64,000 nt of DNA from Buttiauxella gaviniae (GCF_040786275.1 NZ_JBFMVT010000002.1:1364001-1428000), one strand, 5' to 3'; positions 20,344 through 34,075 are shown, numbered from the stretch's first letter. Made by a program: numbers and translations. Notes: generated by a model from the sequence alone, not told the origin.

Positions 20344-21681
20344 TTAAACTGCTTTTACCGCATCGGCAATGCGATTTGCGTATTCAATCACTAACGCTTC
20401 ATCTTCGCCCTCAACCATGACACGGATTAAAGGCTCAGTTCCTGATTTACGCAGCAACACGCGACCACGGCTGCCAAGAGCATCTTCTACTTCAGCTGTC
20501 ACTTTTTTCACGGTTTCGTGTTCAAGTGGATCACCGCCGCCGGCAGTGAAGCGCACATTAACCAGAATCTGCGGGAATAATTTCATTCCGCTGCACAAAT
20601 CGTGCAGGCTCATGTGATTACGCACCATTGCGGTAAGTACTTGCAAACCTGCAACAATACCGTCACCCGTGGTCGTTTTATCAAGCAGGATCACGTGACC
20701 TGAGTTTTCCGCACCAATTCTCCAGCCTTTTTCCTGAAGCTTCTCGAGAACATAACGGTCGCCCACTTTTGCGCGAGCAAACGGAATACCTAACTGTTTC
20801 AGAGCCAGCTCAAGGCCCATATTGCTCATCAGCGTACCTACGGCACCGCCACGCAATTGGCCCTGACGAAGTCCTTCACGCGCAATGATGTACAGGATTT
20901 GGTCACCATCAACTTTATGGCCCAGGTTATCCACCATGATGACTCGGTCGCCATCACCGTCAAGCGCAATACCGATGTCAGCTTTTTCTGCAAGCACACG
21001 CTCCTGCAGCATACGCACATCCGTCGCACCGCATTTTTCGTTGATGTTAACGCCGTTTGGTTCGCAACCAACTGTAATCACCGTTGCACCTAATTCACGC
21101 AGTACATTTGGCGCGATGTGGTAGGTCGCACCATTGGCGCAATCAACAACAATTTTAAGACCGTTCAGGCTTAATTCATTCGGGAATGTGCCTTTACAAA
21201 ACTCAATGTAACGACCGGCTGCATCAACGATACGGCTGGCTTTACCCAGTTCGGCAGAATCCACACAGGTGATTTCTTTTTCCATTTCCGCTTCAATCGC
21301 TTCTTCAACTTCATCTGGCAGTTTGGTGCCGTCGATGGAGAAGAATTTGATCCCGTTATCATAGAACGGGTTATGCGAAGCGGAGATGACGATGCCTGCT
21401 TCTGCACGGAAAGTACGTGTCAGATAGGCAACCGCGGGCGTAGGCATTGGCCCGGTGAAAGATGCGGACAAACCTGCCGCCGCAAGCCCTGCTTCAAGCG
21501 CCGACTCCAGCATATAGCCAGAGATACGAGTATCTTTGCCGATAATGATTTTGCGTGAACCATGACGCGCTAATACTTTTCCTGCCGCCCAGCCGAGTTT
21601 CAGCACAAAATCAGGAGTAATTGGGGAATCGCCTACACGACCACGAATGCCATCTGTGCCAAAATATTTACGGTTACTCAT
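20344..21681 (-). CDS. glmM: Phosphoglucosamine mutase GlmM
   Basis: A 445-residue enzyme, the same length as in E. coli, that converts glucosamine-6-P to glucosamine-1-P for peptidoglycan and LPS precursors. The phosphorylated catalytic Ser102 lies in [15 protein letters not shown]. The metal site [13 protein letters not shown] and the sugar-specificity loop GAENSGHV follow. Its start overlaps the end of folP by 8 bp, so folP-glmM are coupled. Confidence 0.98.
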   Translation of the reverse strand: MSNRKYFGTDGIRGRVGDSPITPDFVLKLGWAAGKVLARHGSRKIIIGKDTRISGYMLESALEAGLAAAGLSASFTGPMPTPAVAYLTRTFRAEAGIVISASHNPFYDNGIKFFSIDGTKLPDEVEEAIEAEMEKEITCVDSAELGKASRIVDAAGRYIEFCKGTFPNELSLNGLKIVVDCANGATYHIAPNVLRELGATVITVGCEPNGVNINEKCGATDVRMLQERVLAEKADIGIALDGDGDRVIMVDNLGHKVDGDQILYIIAREGLRQGQLRGGAVGTLMSNMGLELALKQLGIPFARAKVGDRYVLEKLQEKGWRIGAENSGHVILLDKTTTGDGIVAGLQVLTAMVRNHMSLHDLCSGMKLFPQILVNVRFTAGGGDPLEHETVKKVTAEVEDALGSRGRVLLRKSGTEPLIRVMVEGEDEALVIEYANRIADAVKAV

Positions 21682-22522
21682 AGCGTTTTTTTTCCTTCGC
21701 TGAAAGTGTGGCTTCCACCACGCGCATCGCTTCGACTGACTCTTTCACATCGTGAACCCTAATGATATTAGCCCCCTGCATTGCCGCTATCACAGCACAA
21801 GCAAGACTGCCGCTCAGGCGCTGATCCGGCCCAACGTTAAGCAGTTGGCCAACCATTGATTTACGCGACATCCCCACCAGCAGCGGTAATCCAAAGTGGT
21901 GGAATTCGGAAAGTCGGGCTAAAAGTTGGTAATTATGTGTCAGATTTTTACCGAAACCGAAGCCTGGGTCGAGTAACAATTTTTCTTTTGCGATACCGGC
22001 CGCTTCACAGCGTGCTATTTGGTCGATAAAAAAGCGATTAACATCCGCAAACACATCATCGTAATAAGGTGACTGCTGCATATTTTTAGGTTCACCCTGC
22101 ATGTGCATCAGGCAAACTGGCAAACCTGTCGCTGCCGCAGCCTCAAGTGCTCCAGGCTCTTGTAGCGAGCGAATATCGTTGATGATATGCGCACCTACAC
22201 GCGCTGCTTCACGAATCACTTCAGGTTTAGAAGTGTCCACGGAAATCCATACTTCAAAACGCTGGGCAATAGCCTCCACAACAGGTATCACGCGTGAAAG
22301 CTCTTCCTCGACACTCACTTCTGCCGCCCCAGGTCGCGTTGACTCACCGCCAATATCAATGATCGTCGCCCCTGCGTTGATCATTGCGTTAGCGTGTTTT
22401 ACGGCCTCCACTAACGAATTGTGCTGACCACCATCGGAAAAGGAGTCTGGCGTGACGTTCAAAATCCCCATGATATGAGGATGGGAGAGATCAAGCGTAC
22501 TGCCCTGGGCTGTGAGTTTCAT
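21674..22522 (-). CDS. folP: Dihydropteroate synthase
   Basis: A 282-residue folate-pathway TIM-barrel enzyme joining p-aminobenzoate to dihydropterin pyrophosphate; it is the target of sulfonamides. Family signatures are [12 protein letters not shown] (pterin loop), [11 protein letters not shown] and [13 protein letters not shown]. The length equals E. coli FolP. It lies between ftsH and glmM; a terminator separates it from ftsH, so it probably has its own promoter or depends on read-through. Confidence 0.97.
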   Translation of the reverse strand: MKLTAQGSTLDLSHPHIMGILNVTPDSFSDGGQHNSLVEAVKHANAMINAGATIIDIGGESTRPGAAEVSVEEELSRVIPVVEAIAQRFEVWISVDTSKPEVIREAARVGAHIINDIRSLQEPGALEAAAATGLPVCLMHMQGEPKNMQQSPYYDDVFADVNRFFIDQIARCEAAGIAKEKLLLDPGFGFGKNLTHNYQLLARLSEFHHFGLPLLVGMSRKSMVGQLLNVGPDQRLSGSLACAVIAAMQGANIIRVHDVKESVEAMRVVEATLSAKEKKRYE

Positions 22523-22561
22523 CGAAATTCCCTTGAATTAACTACGGTTAAAACAAAAAAC

Positions 22562-22590
22562 AAAAACCCCGGGACAAGCCCGGGGTTTTA
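22562..22590 (-). terminator. Terminator between ftsH and folP
   Basis: AAAAACCCCGGG acaag CCCGGGGTTTTA is a long GC-rich palindrome placed 30 bp after the ftsH stop and before folP. On the minus strand the stem is followed by a T run. It is the strongest hairpin in the ftsH-folP-glmM region. Confidence 0.88.
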
Positions 22591-22623
22591 TAGATTACTG
22601 CATTAACATCCGGCAGAGATGAC

Positions 22624-24570
22624 TTATTTGTCGCCCAACTGCTCTGACATCGTGTTACCAGGATTCGGCGTACGCGGTTCATCGACCGGACGCGGTGCAC
22701 GAGGTGTACCATTGTTATCAGAATTGTTGTTGCCGTTGTTTGATTCTTCCCAGCCTGCTGGCGGACGCACATCACGGCGAGCCATCAGGTCATCAATCTG
22801 AGGCGCATCGATAGTTTCATACTTCATCAATGCATCTTTCATGGTGTGAAGAATATCCATATTTTCATTCAGGAGCTGACGAGCACGAGCATAGTTACGC
22901 TCAATCAACAGCTTCACTTCCTGATCGATGATACGCGCAGTTTCATCGGACATATGTTTTGCTTTCGCCACTGAACGCCCCAGGAATACTTCGCCTTCCT
23001 CTTCCGCATACAGCAACGGACCGAGTTTTTCAGAGAACCCCCATTGGGTCACCATGTTACGGGCAATAGATGTCGCTACTTTAATGTCGTTAGACGCACC
23101 AGTAGAAACATGCTCAGCACCGTAAATGATTTCTTCAGCAAGACGACCGCCGTACAGCGTAGAAATCTGGCTTTCAAGCTTCTGACGGCTGGCACTGATT
23201 GCATCACCTTCCGGCAGGAAGAACGTTACGCCCAGCGCACGGCCACGCGGGATAATGGTGACTTTATGTACCGGATCGTGCTCAGGTACCAGACGGCCAA
23301 TAATCGCATGTCCTGCTTCGTGGTATGCGGTTGACTCTTTTTGCGCTTCAGTCATCACCATGGAGCGACGTTCCGCGCCCATCATGATTTTGTCTTTCGC
23401 TTTTTCGAATTCAACCATCGAAACCACACGCTTATTGCCACGGGCAGCAAACAGAGCAGCTTCGTTAACCAGGTTTGCAAGGTCAGCACCAGAGAAGCCA
23501 GGCGTACCACGCGCAATGATTGCGGCGTCAATATCTGGAGACAACGGCACACGGCGCATATGCACTTTCAGGATTTGCTCACGGCCACGCACATCTGGCA
23601 GGCCAACAACAACCTGACGGTCAAAACGACCTGGACGCAACAACGCAGGGTCAAGCACGTCCGGACGGTTAGTTGCGGCGATAACGATGATTCCTTCGTT
23701 ACCTTCGAAACCATCCATTTCAACCAGCATCTGGTTCAGAGTCTGTTCACGTTCATCGTGACCACCACCCAGACCCGCGCCACGCTGACGGCCTACGGCG
23801 TCAATTTCATCGATGAAGATGATGCATGGTGCCGCTTTCTTAGCTTGTTCGAACATGTCACGAACACGGGATGCACCCACGCCCACAAACATTTCAACGA
23901 AGTCAGAACCGGAAATAGTAAAGAACGGAACTTTCGCTTCACCCGCGATAGCTTTTGCCAGCAGGGTTTTACCGGTACCCGGAGGGCCAACCATCAGCAC
24001 GCCTTTCGGGATTTTACCGCCCAGTTTCTGGAAACGGCTTGGCTCACGAAGGTACTCAACCAGTTCAGCAACCTCTTCTTTTGCTTCATCACAACCTGCG
24101 ACATCAGCAAAAGTGGTTTTGATTTGGTCTTCGGTGAGCATACGCGCCTTACTTTTACCGAACGACATGGCACCTTTGCCACCGCCGCCCTGCATTTGAC
24201 GCATAAAGAAGATCCAGACCCCAATTAGCAATAGCATTGGGAACCAGGATATGAAAATAGAAGCCAGCAAGCTTGGCTCTTCAGGCGGCTCGCCTACTAC
24301 TTTCACATTTTTGGTCAGCAGATTATCAAGCAGTTTAGGATCGTTAACGGGGATGTAAGTCGTGTATCGGTTACTATCTTTCTTGGTAACGTTGATTTCA
24401 CGTCCGTTGATACGCGCTTCGCGTACCTGGTCCTGATTTACTTCAGACAGGAAAGTGGAGTAATCCACCCTACGGCCATTTGACTCGCTGGGCCCAAAGC
24501 TCTGGAACACAGACATCAGCACAACCGCGATGACCAGCCAGAGTATTAGGTTTTTCGCCATGTCACTCAA
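22624..24570 (-). CDS. ftsH: ATP-dependent zinc metalloprotease FtsH
   Basis: A 648-residue inner-membrane AAA+ protease that degrades LpxC, sigma32 and damaged membrane proteins. Two transmembrane helices (residues about 5-22 and 100-120) flank a periplasmic domain. Walker A (GPPGTGKT), Walker B (IIFIDEID), the pore motif region ([15 protein letters not shown]) and the zinc site HEAGH are intact. The C-terminal tail is rich in Asn ([11 protein letters not shown]) and ends like E. coli (MSEQLGDK). It follows rlmE in the same operon. Confidence 0.98.
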   Translation of the reverse strand: MSDMAKNLILWLVIAVVLMSVFQSFGPSESNGRRVDYSTFLSEVNQDQVREARINGREINVTKKDSNRYTTYIPVNDPKLLDNLLTKNVKVVGEPPEEPSLLASIFISWFPMLLLIGVWIFFMRQMQGGGGKGAMSFGKSKARMLTEDQIKTTFADVAGCDEAKEEVAELVEYLREPSRFQKLGGKIPKGVLMVGPPGTGKTLLAKAIAGEAKVPFFTISGSDFVEMFVGVGASRVRDMFEQAKKAAPCIIFIDEIDAVGRQRGAGLGGGHDEREQTLNQMLVEMDGFEGNEGIIVIAATNRPDVLDPALLRPGRFDRQVVVGLPDVRGREQILKVHMRRVPLSPDIDAAIIARGTPGFSGADLANLVNEAALFAARGNKRVVSMVEFEKAKDKIMMGAERRSMVMTEAQKESTAYHEAGHAIIGRLVPEHDPVHKVTIIPRGRALGVTFFLPEGDAISASRQKLESQISTLYGGRLAEEIIYGAEHVSTGASNDIKVATSIARNMVTQWGFSEKLGPLLYAEEEGEVFLGRSVAKAKHMSDETARIIDQEVKLLIERNYARARQLLNENMDILHTMKDALMKYETIDAPQIDDLMARRDVRPPAGWEESNNGNNNSDNNGTPRAPRPVDEPRTPNPGNTMSEQLGDK

Positions 24571-24617
24571 GGGATTAACCTCATATTACAACTGTGTTAA
24601 CAAACAGCGTCAGGGTA

Positions 24618-25247
24618 CTATAGTTTTCGCCCAGTCGCTACAATGTACACTTCACGTGAGCGGGCACGAGAAGAGTCCGGTTTACGCACTTTAACAGTCG
24701 TAAACATGGAGCGAATTTCCCGCAGGTATTCATCGAAACCTTCGCCCTGAAACACTTTCACTAAAAAACTACCACCCGGTGCAAGAACATCACGACACAT
24801 TTCCAGTGCCAGTTCTACTAAATACATCGCCCGAGGAATATCTACTGCCGGTGTCCCGCTCATATTTGGAGCCATATCTGACATGACAACCTGAACTTTA
24901 CTGTCACCAACACGATCCAACAGAGCTTTCACGACTAATTCATCACGAAAATCGCCCTGAAGGAAGTCAACACCAACGATAGGATCCATAGGTAAAAGAT
25001 CGCAAGCAATGATTCGCCCCTGATTCCCGATCTGGGTCACAACATATTGCGACCATCCTCCGGGAGCAGCACCAAGATCGACAATTGTCATTCCTGGTTT
25101 AAAAAGTTTGTCACTTTGCTGTATTTCATCAAGTTTAAACCAGGCACGGGAACGTAACCCTTTTTTCTGCGCCTGAATTACATATTTATCGCTAAAGTGT
25201 TCCTGCAGCCAGCGACTGGAGCTGGCAGAACGCTTTTTACCTGTCAT
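24618..25247 (-). CDS. rlmE: 23S rRNA (uridine(2552)-2'-O)-methyltransferase RlmE
   Basis: A 209-residue heat-shock methyltransferase that modifies U2552 in the 50S A-loop. The SAM-binding motif [14 protein letters not shown] and the catalytic K-D-K-E-type residues ([30 protein letters not shown]) are visible. The start at 25247 ([11 protein letters not shown]) gives the E. coli length. It is divergent from yhbY and upstream of ftsH. Confidence 0.97.
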   Translation of the reverse strand: MTGKKRSASSSRWLQEHFSDKYVIQAQKKGLRSRAWFKLDEIQQSDKLFKPGMTIVDLGAAPGGWSQYVVTQIGNQGRIIACDLLPMDPIVGVDFLQGDFRDELVVKALLDRVGDSKVQVVMSDMAPNMSGTPAVDIPRAMYLVELALEMCRDVLAPGGSFLVKVFQGEGFDEYLREIRSMFTTVKVRKPDSSRARSREVYIVATGRKL

Positions 25248-25373
25248 CTCAATTTCCAACTTTGTTCATCGTAGGTAGCAGGCTGTAGAGTTTTCAGCAC
25301 AACCGATTTGGCGATACAGTAGAGATGGCGGTAGAATGAACCGTTTTCAATCCCAACGTAAGCAAAAAATACG

Positions 25374-25667
25374 ATGAATCTGAGTACTAAACAAAAACAG
25401 CACCTGAAAGGCCTTGCTCATCCGCTCAAGCCTGTAGTCATGCTTGGCAATAACGGTTTGACCGAAGGGGTACTGGCCGAGATTGAACAAGCGCTTGAGC
25501 ATCATGAGTTAATCAAGGTGAAAATCGCAACGGAAGATCGCGAAACTAAAACCTTGATCGTCGATGCCATCGTGCGTGAAACCGGCGCCTGTAATGTACA
25601 GGTTATCGGTAAAACGCTGGTGCTCTATCGCCCGTCTAAAGAGCGCAAGATTTCTCTGCCAAAATAA
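25374..25667 (+). CDS. yhbY: CRM-domain RNA-binding protein YhbY
   Basis: A 97-residue protein made of one CRM (KH-like) RNA-binding domain that associates with pre-50S particles in E. coli. The GxxG loop is seen in MLGNNGLTEGV. The length equals E. coli YhbY. It is divergently transcribed from rlmE-ftsH and followed by a terminator shared with the convergent greA. Confidence 0.95.
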   Translation: MNLSTKQKQHLKGLAHPLKPVVMLGNNGLTEGVLAEIEQALEHHELIKVKIATEDRETKTLIVDAIVRETGACNVQVIGKTLVLYRPSKERKISLPK

Positions 25668-25705
25668 GCAGAGAGTGTGCAAAATGCCACGCTCTGTTAG
25701 TTGAT

Positions 25706-25729
25706 AAAAGGCCGCGATGCGGCCTTTTT
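25706..25729. terminator. Terminator between yhbY and greA
   Basis: AAAAGGCCGC gat GCGGCCTTTTT is a symmetrical intrinsic terminator in the gap between the convergent yhbY and greA, usable on both strands. Confidence 0.88.
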
Positions 25730-25773
25730 CCTTTCTTTACAATACGCCACGCTATAAAAAAGCGTAGCAGAAA

Positions 25774-26250
25774 TTATAAATATTCCACTTTTACAATTTC
25801 GAACTCTACATCGCCACCAGGCGTGCGGATAACAACCACATCATCTTGCTCTTTACCCACAAGGCCACGAGCAATCGGTGAATTCACCGAAATAAGATTC
25901 TGTTTAAAATCAGCTTCATCATCGCCAACAATGCGATAAGTCTGCTCTTCATCGTTATCAAGATTCAAAACCGTTACGCTCGCGCCAAAAATGACACGCC
26001 CGTTATTTGGCATTTTTGTGATATCGATAACTTGAGCATTGGAGAGCTTCGCTTCGATATCCTGAATACGGCCTTCGCAAAAACCTTGTTGCTCACGCGC
26101 GGCATGGTATTCAGCATTTTCTTTTAAGTCGCCGTGTTCGCGGGCATCTGCAATCGCGGCAATAATTTGTGGACGGCGCACAGACTTCAGGAAATCCAGC
26201 TCTTCACGTAATCTTTCTGCGCCACGTAGGGTCATCGGAATAGGTTGCAT
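25774..26250 (-). CDS. greA: Transcription elongation factor GreA
   Basis: A 158-residue factor that rescues backtracked RNA polymerase by stimulating transcript cleavage. The N-terminal coiled coil carries the catalytic tip residues Asp41 and Glu44 ([17 protein letters not shown]); the C-terminal FKBP-like domain binds polymerase. The length equals E. coli GreA. In E. coli the leader produces the sRNA GraL; the 250-bp gap towards dacB could hold an equivalent, but I could not recognise one. Confidence 0.98.
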   Translation of the reverse strand: MQPIPMTLRGAERLREELDFLKSVRRPQIIAAIADAREHGDLKENAEYHAAREQQGFCEGRIQDIEAKLSNAQVIDITKMPNNGRVIFGASVTVLNLDNDEEQTYRIVGDDEADFKQNLISVNSPIARGLVGKEQDDVVVIRTPGGDVEFEIVKVEYL

Positions 26251-26503
26251 TGTTATACCTCTTCAAAACTTTCCTGTTCAGAACTGCCCTACGGCACTTC
26301 TGAATTCAGAGCCTGGTTTACGTTAATAAGGCAAACCCCTGGCACTAAGCAAAATAAAACTGGCCCGGAGCAAAGCACCAGGTCAGGAACGGTTTTCAAA
26401 TTGACCTGTATTTTACCCTGGAGTTCCCTGAGGGTCATCGTTTACTTTGCACTGCGATGCACCGTAGTATGGCGGCACGTTTCCAGGTTGTTACCGCGAG
26501 ATT

Positions 26504-27937
26504 ATGCGATTTTTTAGATTTGTCATTGGATTGACCAGTGCTGTGGTGTTAACCGCCCAGGCTGCCAACGTTGAAGATTACACTTCCCAGTTGCCTGCGG
26601 GTGCGAATCTGGCTTTGATGGTGCAAAAAATTGGCGCGCCCGCTCCACAGATTGACTATCACAGCCAACAAATGGCGCTGCCTGCCAGTACCCAAAAGGT
26701 CATCACGGCTCTGGCAGCATTGCTACAGTTAGGGCCAGATTTCAGGTTCAATACGACTCTTGAAAGCCATGCACAAATCAGTAATGGCATACTGCAAGGG
26801 GATCTGATTGCGCGATTTGGTGGCGATCCTACGCTAAAACGTCAGGATATTCGCAATATGGTCGCGGTCCTGAAAAAAGCGGGTGTTCAGCAGATTGAAG
26901 GAAATGTGCTGATCGACACGTCGATTTTTGCCAGTCATGATAAAGCCCCTGGCTGGCCCTGGAATGATATGACGCAGTGTTTTAGCGCCCCACCCGCCGC
27001 CGCTATCATTGACCGTAACTGCTTCTCTATTTCGCTATACAGCGCCCCAAAAGCTGACGAATTAGCCTTCATCCGCGTCGCTTCTTACTATCCTGTTGTT
27101 ATGTTCAGCCAGGTTCGTACTCTCGCAAAAGGCTCTCCCGATGCGCAATATTGTGAACTGGATGTCGTACCAGGCGATCTAAATCGCTTTACGCTAACTG
27201 GGTGTATGACACAGCGTGCAGACCCTCTTCCGCTCGCGTTCGCGATACAAGATGGCGCAAGTTATGCCGGTGCGATTCTGAAAGCTGAACTCAAAGACGC
27301 CGGAATCACCTATAGCGGAACCTTATTGCGTCAGACGCAATCTAATACGCCTGGCACGGTCATCGCCAGTAAGCAGTCTGCCCCACTGCATGATTTGCTA
27401 AAGGTGATGCTCAAGAAATCAGACAACATGATTGCTGATACCGTGTTTCGCACTATCGGGCATAACCGCTTTGGCGTGCCGGGCACCTGGCGTTCCGGAG
27501 CCGATGCCGTGCGACAAATTCTGCGCCAAAAAGCCGGGGTGGATTTAGGGAACAGTATCGTGGTCGATGGTTCAGGATTGTCTCGTCACAATCTTATTTC
27601 TCCCGCCACCATGATGCAGGTCTTGCAATATATAGCCCAGAATGACAGTGAGCTTAACTTTATCTCAATGTTGCCGTTAGCCGGTTATGACGGTTCATTG
27701 CAATATCGAGCGGGTCTGCACCAGGCGGGGGTTGATGGCAAAGTTTCTGCGAAAACAGGTTCACTGCAAGGGGTTTACAACCTTGCTGGATTTATCACGA
27801 CCGCAAGCGGCCAGCGAATGGCCTTTGTGCAATATTTGTCAGGCTATGCTGTAGAGCCTGCCGATCAACGTAACCGTCGTATCCCGTTAGTGCGCTTTGA
27901 AAGCCGTCTCTATAAGGATATCTACCAGAATAATTGA
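26504..27937 (+). CDS. dacB: D-alanyl-D-alanine carboxypeptidase/endopeptidase PBP4
   Basis: A 477-residue periplasmic class C penicillin-binding protein, the same length as E. coli PBP4. A signal peptide ends near AQAA (residue 20). The active-site motifs are Ser62-x-x-Lys65 (ASTQK), Ser306-Asp-Asn and Lys417-Thr-Gly, with the domain insert between motifs one and two. It trims peptide side chains and cuts cross-links. Only 3 bp separate it from the response regulator gene downstream, so the three genes form an operon. Confidence 0.97.
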   Translation: MRFFRFVIGLTSAVVLTAQAANVEDYTSQLPAGANLALMVQKIGAPAPQIDYHSQQMALPASTQKVITALAALLQLGPDFRFNTTLESHAQISNGILQGDLIARFGGDPTLKRQDIRNMVAVLKKAGVQQIEGNVLIDTSIFASHDKAPGWPWNDMTQCFSAPPAAAIIDRNCFSISLYSAPKADELAFIRVASYYPVVMFSQVRTLAKGSPDAQYCELDVVPGDLNRFTLTGCMTQRADPLPLAFAIQDGASYAGAILKAELKDAGITYSGTLLRQTQSNTPGTVIASKQSAPLHDLLKVMLKKSDNMIADTVFRTIGHNRFGVPGTWRSGADAVRQILRQKAGVDLGNSIVVDGSGLSRHNLISPATMMQVLQYIAQNDSELNFISMLPLAGYDGSLQYRAGLHQAGVDGKVSAKTGSLQGVYNLAGFITTASGQRMAFVQYLSGYAVEPADQRNRRIPLVRFESRLYKDIYQNN

Positions 27938-27940
27938 GTT

Positions 27941-28603
27941 ATGAAACTGCTTATTGTTGAAGACGATTTACTGTTACGGGAAGGCCTGGTACTGGCACTC
28001 AATAGCGAAGGCTATGCTCTGGATTGCGCAACAACAGCAGCCGAAGCCGATGCGCTAATTGAAAGTGGTGAATATGGCATGATCATTCTCGATCTTGGTC
28101 TGCCTGACAAAGATGGCGCTACGCTGTTAAGGCAATGGCGGCGTCGTAGTATCAGCACTCCCGTGCTGATACTCACGGCTCGCGACGCGCTTGAAGACCG
28201 CGTAAATGGCCTCGATTCCGGTGCGGATGACTATCTGGTTAAGCCGTTCGCACTTGCTGAACTACAAGCTCGCACACGTGCGTTAATTCGCCGCTATCAG
28301 GGCCACAGCGACAATCTTCTCCAGCATGATGACCTGACGCTCAATCTGCAAACTCAACAAGTACTCCTGCAAGATTTGCCTGTCGAAATCACGCCGAAGG
28401 AGTTCGCGTTACTAACACGCCTGATGATGCGCATCGGGCAGACGGTGCACCGCGAAACATTACAGCAGGATATTTACAGTTGGCAGGACGATCCCGGCTC
28501 GAATACGCTTGAAGTGCATATCCATAATCTTCGCCGCAAGTTAGGCAAAGACAGAATCAAAACAGTCCGCGGGGTTGGTTATCGCCTGGAGAGCCGAACA
28601 TGA
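27941..28603 (+). CDS. pmrA: OmpR-family response regulator, PmrA/BasR type
   Basis: A 220-residue regulator with a receiver domain (Asp8-Asp9, phosphoacceptor Asp51 in ILDLGLPD, Lys101 in YLVKPFA) and a winged-helix DNA-binding domain (ITPKEFALLTRL ... TLEVHIHNLRRKLG). By eye it resembles E. coli BasR/PmrA across its length, roughly half the positions being the same. In E. coli basRS sits next to eptA, far away; here the pair lies in a dacB operon, so it may be an orthologue that moved or a separate PmrA-like system. Confidence 0.8.
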   Translation: MKLLIVEDDLLLREGLVLALNSEGYALDCATTAAEADALIESGEYGMIILDLGLPDKDGATLLRQWRRRSISTPVLILTARDALEDRVNGLDSGADDYLVKPFALAELQARTRALIRRYQGHSDNLLQHDDLTLNLQTQQVLLQDLPVEITPKEFALLTRLMMRIGQTVHRETLQQDIYSWQDDPGSNTLEVHIHNLRRKLGKDRIKTVRGVGYRLESRT

Positions 28604-29658
28604 ATAGCATGCGCCAGCGATTAATGATTCTTCTGGCACTGATTCTTCTGTTTTTCCAGTTAATTAGCGTTATCTGGCTATGGCATGAAAGCCGCGAGCA
28701 AATCACTTTTCTGGTCAGCGAAACGCTCTCGGCCAAAGCCCGGAATCAACATGTTGAAAAAGAGATCCGCGAGGCCATTGCTTCATTACTGGTTCCCTCT
28801 TTGGTAATGATTGGCTTCACGCTGTTCTTCTCTTTTTGGGCGATTACTTGGATCACTCGTCCACTGAACCGTCTTCGTACCAGTCTTGCGAACCGTTCTG
28901 CCGATAATCTTTCAGCATTACCCATGTACTCGGATATGGAGGAGATGGTCGCCGTCACTAATTCACTGAATCAATTGCTGGCGCGGCTGGATCATACTAT
29001 TCAGCAGGAACGCTTATTTACCGCCGATGCGGCTCACGAATTGCGTACACCGCTGGCTGGTATCCGCCTGCATCTTGAATTGATGGCAAATTCAGGCGTT
29101 CAACAAGCCCCTATGCTGCTGGAGCGTATCGATCAGCTGATGCATACCATTGAGCAGCTATTAATGCTGTCACGGGCTGGGCAAGCGCTAGCGAGCGGTC
29201 ACTACGACACGCTGAACTGGCAGCGTGACATCATCGCCCCGTTGAAAATGGAAATGGAAGAGATGGTCGCTGTACGTGAGCAAACTATTCTCTGGCCAAA
29301 AGATAGCGAGAATATCGTTCAGGGAGACGCTGTACTCCTTCGCCTGATGCTCCGTAACCTTCTTGAAAACGCATCTCGTTATAGCCCGATAAAAAGCACC
29401 ATCACAGTCTCATTAGCCGCAGAGGGCAACGGAGCAACGCTTACCGTCTCCGATCAAGGCCCGGGCATTGATGAAAAACATCGCCTGACGATTACCGATC
29501 CGTTCCGTCGGATGGATCAACGTTACGGAGGAAGTGGGCTTGGGCTAAATATCGTCCTGCGCATTGTTCAACTGCACCACGGGATATTAACGCTCGATAA
29601 CGGCCCTGGAGATTGCGGCCTGCAAGCAAGCTGCTGGATCCCATCCCAAAACCAATAA
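28600..29658 (+). CDS. pmrB: Sensor histidine kinase, PmrB/BasS type
   Basis: A 352-residue membrane kinase overlapping the regulator gene by 4 bp (ATGA). Two transmembrane helices (about 8-28 and 63-85) enclose a short periplasmic loop with an acidic ExxE motif (Glu55-Ile-Arg-Glu58), like the Fe3+-sensing site of PmrB. A HAMP region, H-box with His146 (AAHELRTPLAG), N-box (NLLENASRYSP), and GPGID and GSGLGL glycine loops complete the kinase. The N-terminal part QLISVIWLWHESREQI is very close to E. coli BasS. Confidence 0.8.
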   Translation: MNSMRQRLMILLALILLFFQLISVIWLWHESREQITFLVSETLSAKARNQHVEKEIREAIASLLVPSLVMIGFTLFFSFWAITWITRPLNRLRTSLANRSADNLSALPMYSDMEEMVAVTNSLNQLLARLDHTIQQERLFTADAAHELRTPLAGIRLHLELMANSGVQQAPMLLERIDQLMHTIEQLLMLSRAGQALASGHYDTLNWQRDIIAPLKMEMEEMVAVREQTILWPKDSENIVQGDAVLLRLMLRNLLENASRYSPIKSTITVSLAAEGNGATLTVSDQGPGIDEKHRLTITDPFRRMDQRYGGSGLGLNIVLRIVQLHHGILTLDNGPGDCGLQASCWIPSQNQ

Positions 29659-29667
29659 ACAGACAAT

Positions 29668-29700
29668 AAAAAAGGCCGGGATAATTTCCGGCCTTTCTTT
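29668..29700. terminator. Terminator between pmrB and obgE
   Basis: AAAAAAGGCCGG gataattt CCGGCCTTTCTTT lies 10 bp after the pmrB stop and 19 bp before the end of the convergent obgE. A and T tracts on both sides allow use in both directions. Confidence 0.88.
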
Positions 29701-29718
29701 AAATAACGTCAGATAACA

Positions 29719-31873
<2,155 letters not shown>

Positions 31874-31975
31874 TCTGAAGTGTCCCTGATATGTCTTTTA
31901 TCTTTCATGCCGCAGGAGTATTGCCTGCACCTGAAATTTAAAGGACATCTTCACTAATTTACCGGGCTTAGAATG

Positions 31976-32004
31976 TAAAAAGCCCCGCAACGTGTTGCGG
32001 GGCT
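31976..32004 (-). terminator. Terminator after rpmA
   Basis: On the minus strand AGCCCCGCAA cacg TTGCGGGGCT is followed by five T. It lies 28 bp after the rpmA stop and separates the rplU-rpmA transcript from yhbE-obgE. Confidence 0.9.
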
Positions 32005-32031
32005 TCTATCCGTTACCGGGACGCGAAAAAC

Positions 32032-32301
<270 letters not shown>

Positions 32302-32307
32302 CTAGTA

Positions 32308-32676
<369 letters not shown>

Positions 32677-32880
32677 TCACAATAGGGCGCGAATATTACG
32701 CAAAACGAGAGCCTTTGACAAGCCCTGTCATGAAACAGAGTAGAAAAAAAACGCAACATCACACCAGCCGTTTATCTGCCTCGTTTTTTCAGTACAATCT
32801 GTACTACATTATTACTCCTCTACCCTCACGTGATTCCGTATAGACATGTGGTAAACAGGACTTTAAGCCAGACTTTTGCG

Positions 32881-33852
32881 ATGAATTTAGAAAAAATTAA
32901 TGAGTTAACCGCGCAAGATATGGCGGGAGTCAATGCGGTCATCCTTGAACAGTTAAATTCAGATGTCCAATTGATCAATCAGTTAGGGTATTACATCGTC
33001 AGCGGCGGCGGGAAACGTATCCGCCCGATGATTGCTGTTCTTGCTGCTCGCGCGCTCGGTTATCAGGGTAATGCACACGTCAATATTGCAGCGCTCATTG
33101 AATTTATCCATACCGCCACGTTGCTGCATGATGATGTTGTCGATGAATCCGATATGCGCCGTGGCAAGGCAACGGCTAATGCAGCATTTGGTAATGCGGC
33201 AAGCGTTCTGGTTGGCGATTTTATTTATACCCGCGCTTTCCAGATGATGACGCAGCTCGGCTCACTGAAGGTTCTTGAAGTGATGTCCGAAGCGGTAAAC
33301 GTCATTGCTGAGGGCGAAGTTCTGCAACTAATGAACTGCAATGACCCTGATATCACCGAAGAAAGTTACATGCGGGTGATTTACAGCAAAACGGCACGTT
33401 TATTTGAAGCGGCGGCTCAGTGTTCAGGGATTTTAGCGGATGCTACTGCCGAACAAGAGAAAGCCCTTCAGGATTATGGCCGTTATCTCGGGACTGCCTT
33501 CCAGCTTATTGACGATCTTTTGGATTACAGCGCTGACGGGCAAACGCTGGGTAAGAATGTCGGTGATGACCTTAACGAAGGTAAACCGACTCTCCCACTT
33601 TTACACGCCATGCGCAATGGTACTGCAGAGCAAGCCAAAATGATTCGTGAAGCTATTGAGCAAGGCAACGGGCGTCATTTGCTGCAGCCGGTGTTAGATG
33701 CAATGGCTAACTGTGGTTCGCTGGAATGGACTCAATTACGAGCGGAACAGGAAGCAGATAAAGCGATTGCCGCCCTGGAAATCCTGCCACAAACCGAACA
33801 TAAAGAGGCGTTAATTGCCCTGGCTCACATGGCTGTTCAACGCGACCGTTAA
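32881..33852 (+). CDS. ispB: Octaprenyl diphosphate synthase IspB
   Basis: A 323-residue trans-prenyltransferase making the C40 side chain of ubiquinone and menaquinone. The two Asp-rich motifs DDVVDESD and DDLLDYSAD are intact. The start at 32881 (MNLEKINELTAQDM) gives the E. coli length; the upstream 17 codons are dropped. It links functionally to the ubiTUV genes earlier in the window. Confidence 0.97.
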   Translation: MNLEKINELTAQDMAGVNAVILEQLNSDVQLINQLGYYIVSGGGKRIRPMIAVLAARALGYQGNAHVNIAALIEFIHTATLLHDDVVDESDMRRGKATANAAFGNAASVLVGDFIYTRAFQMMTQLGSLKVLEVMSEAVNVIAEGEVLQLMNCNDPDITEESYMRVIYSKTARLFEAAAQCSGILADATAEQEKALQDYGRYLGTAFQLIDDLLDYSADGQTLGKNVGDDLNEGKPTLPLLHAMRNGTAEQAKMIREAIEQGNGRHLLQPVLDAMANCGSLEWTQLRAEQEADKAIAALEILPQTEHKEALIALAHMAVQRDR

Positions 33853-33860
33853 TCTTTTTA

Positions 33861-33881
33861 GCGCGCCGTTAATTGGCGCGC
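33861..33881 (+). terminator. Hairpin after ispB
   Basis: GCGCGCC gttaatt GGCGCGC is a perfect 7-bp GC stem starting 9 bp after the ispB stop. Only a weak T tract follows (aagtttcc), so termination may be partial. Confidence 0.5.
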
Positions 33882-34075
33882 CAAGTTTCCAATAAATGTA
33901 TTCCCACCACTCCGCAACATCTTCCATACAAACCTGTTTTCATTGATTTTCATCCACTTTGTGTGGATTAACACAGATTTGATTTTTACGCTATTTATTG
34001 GAATCTTTTGGAATCATCGTATGCTATAACTTCCCTTGAACAAACCGGTAAAACGTAACGGTTACAGGGAGAAAC

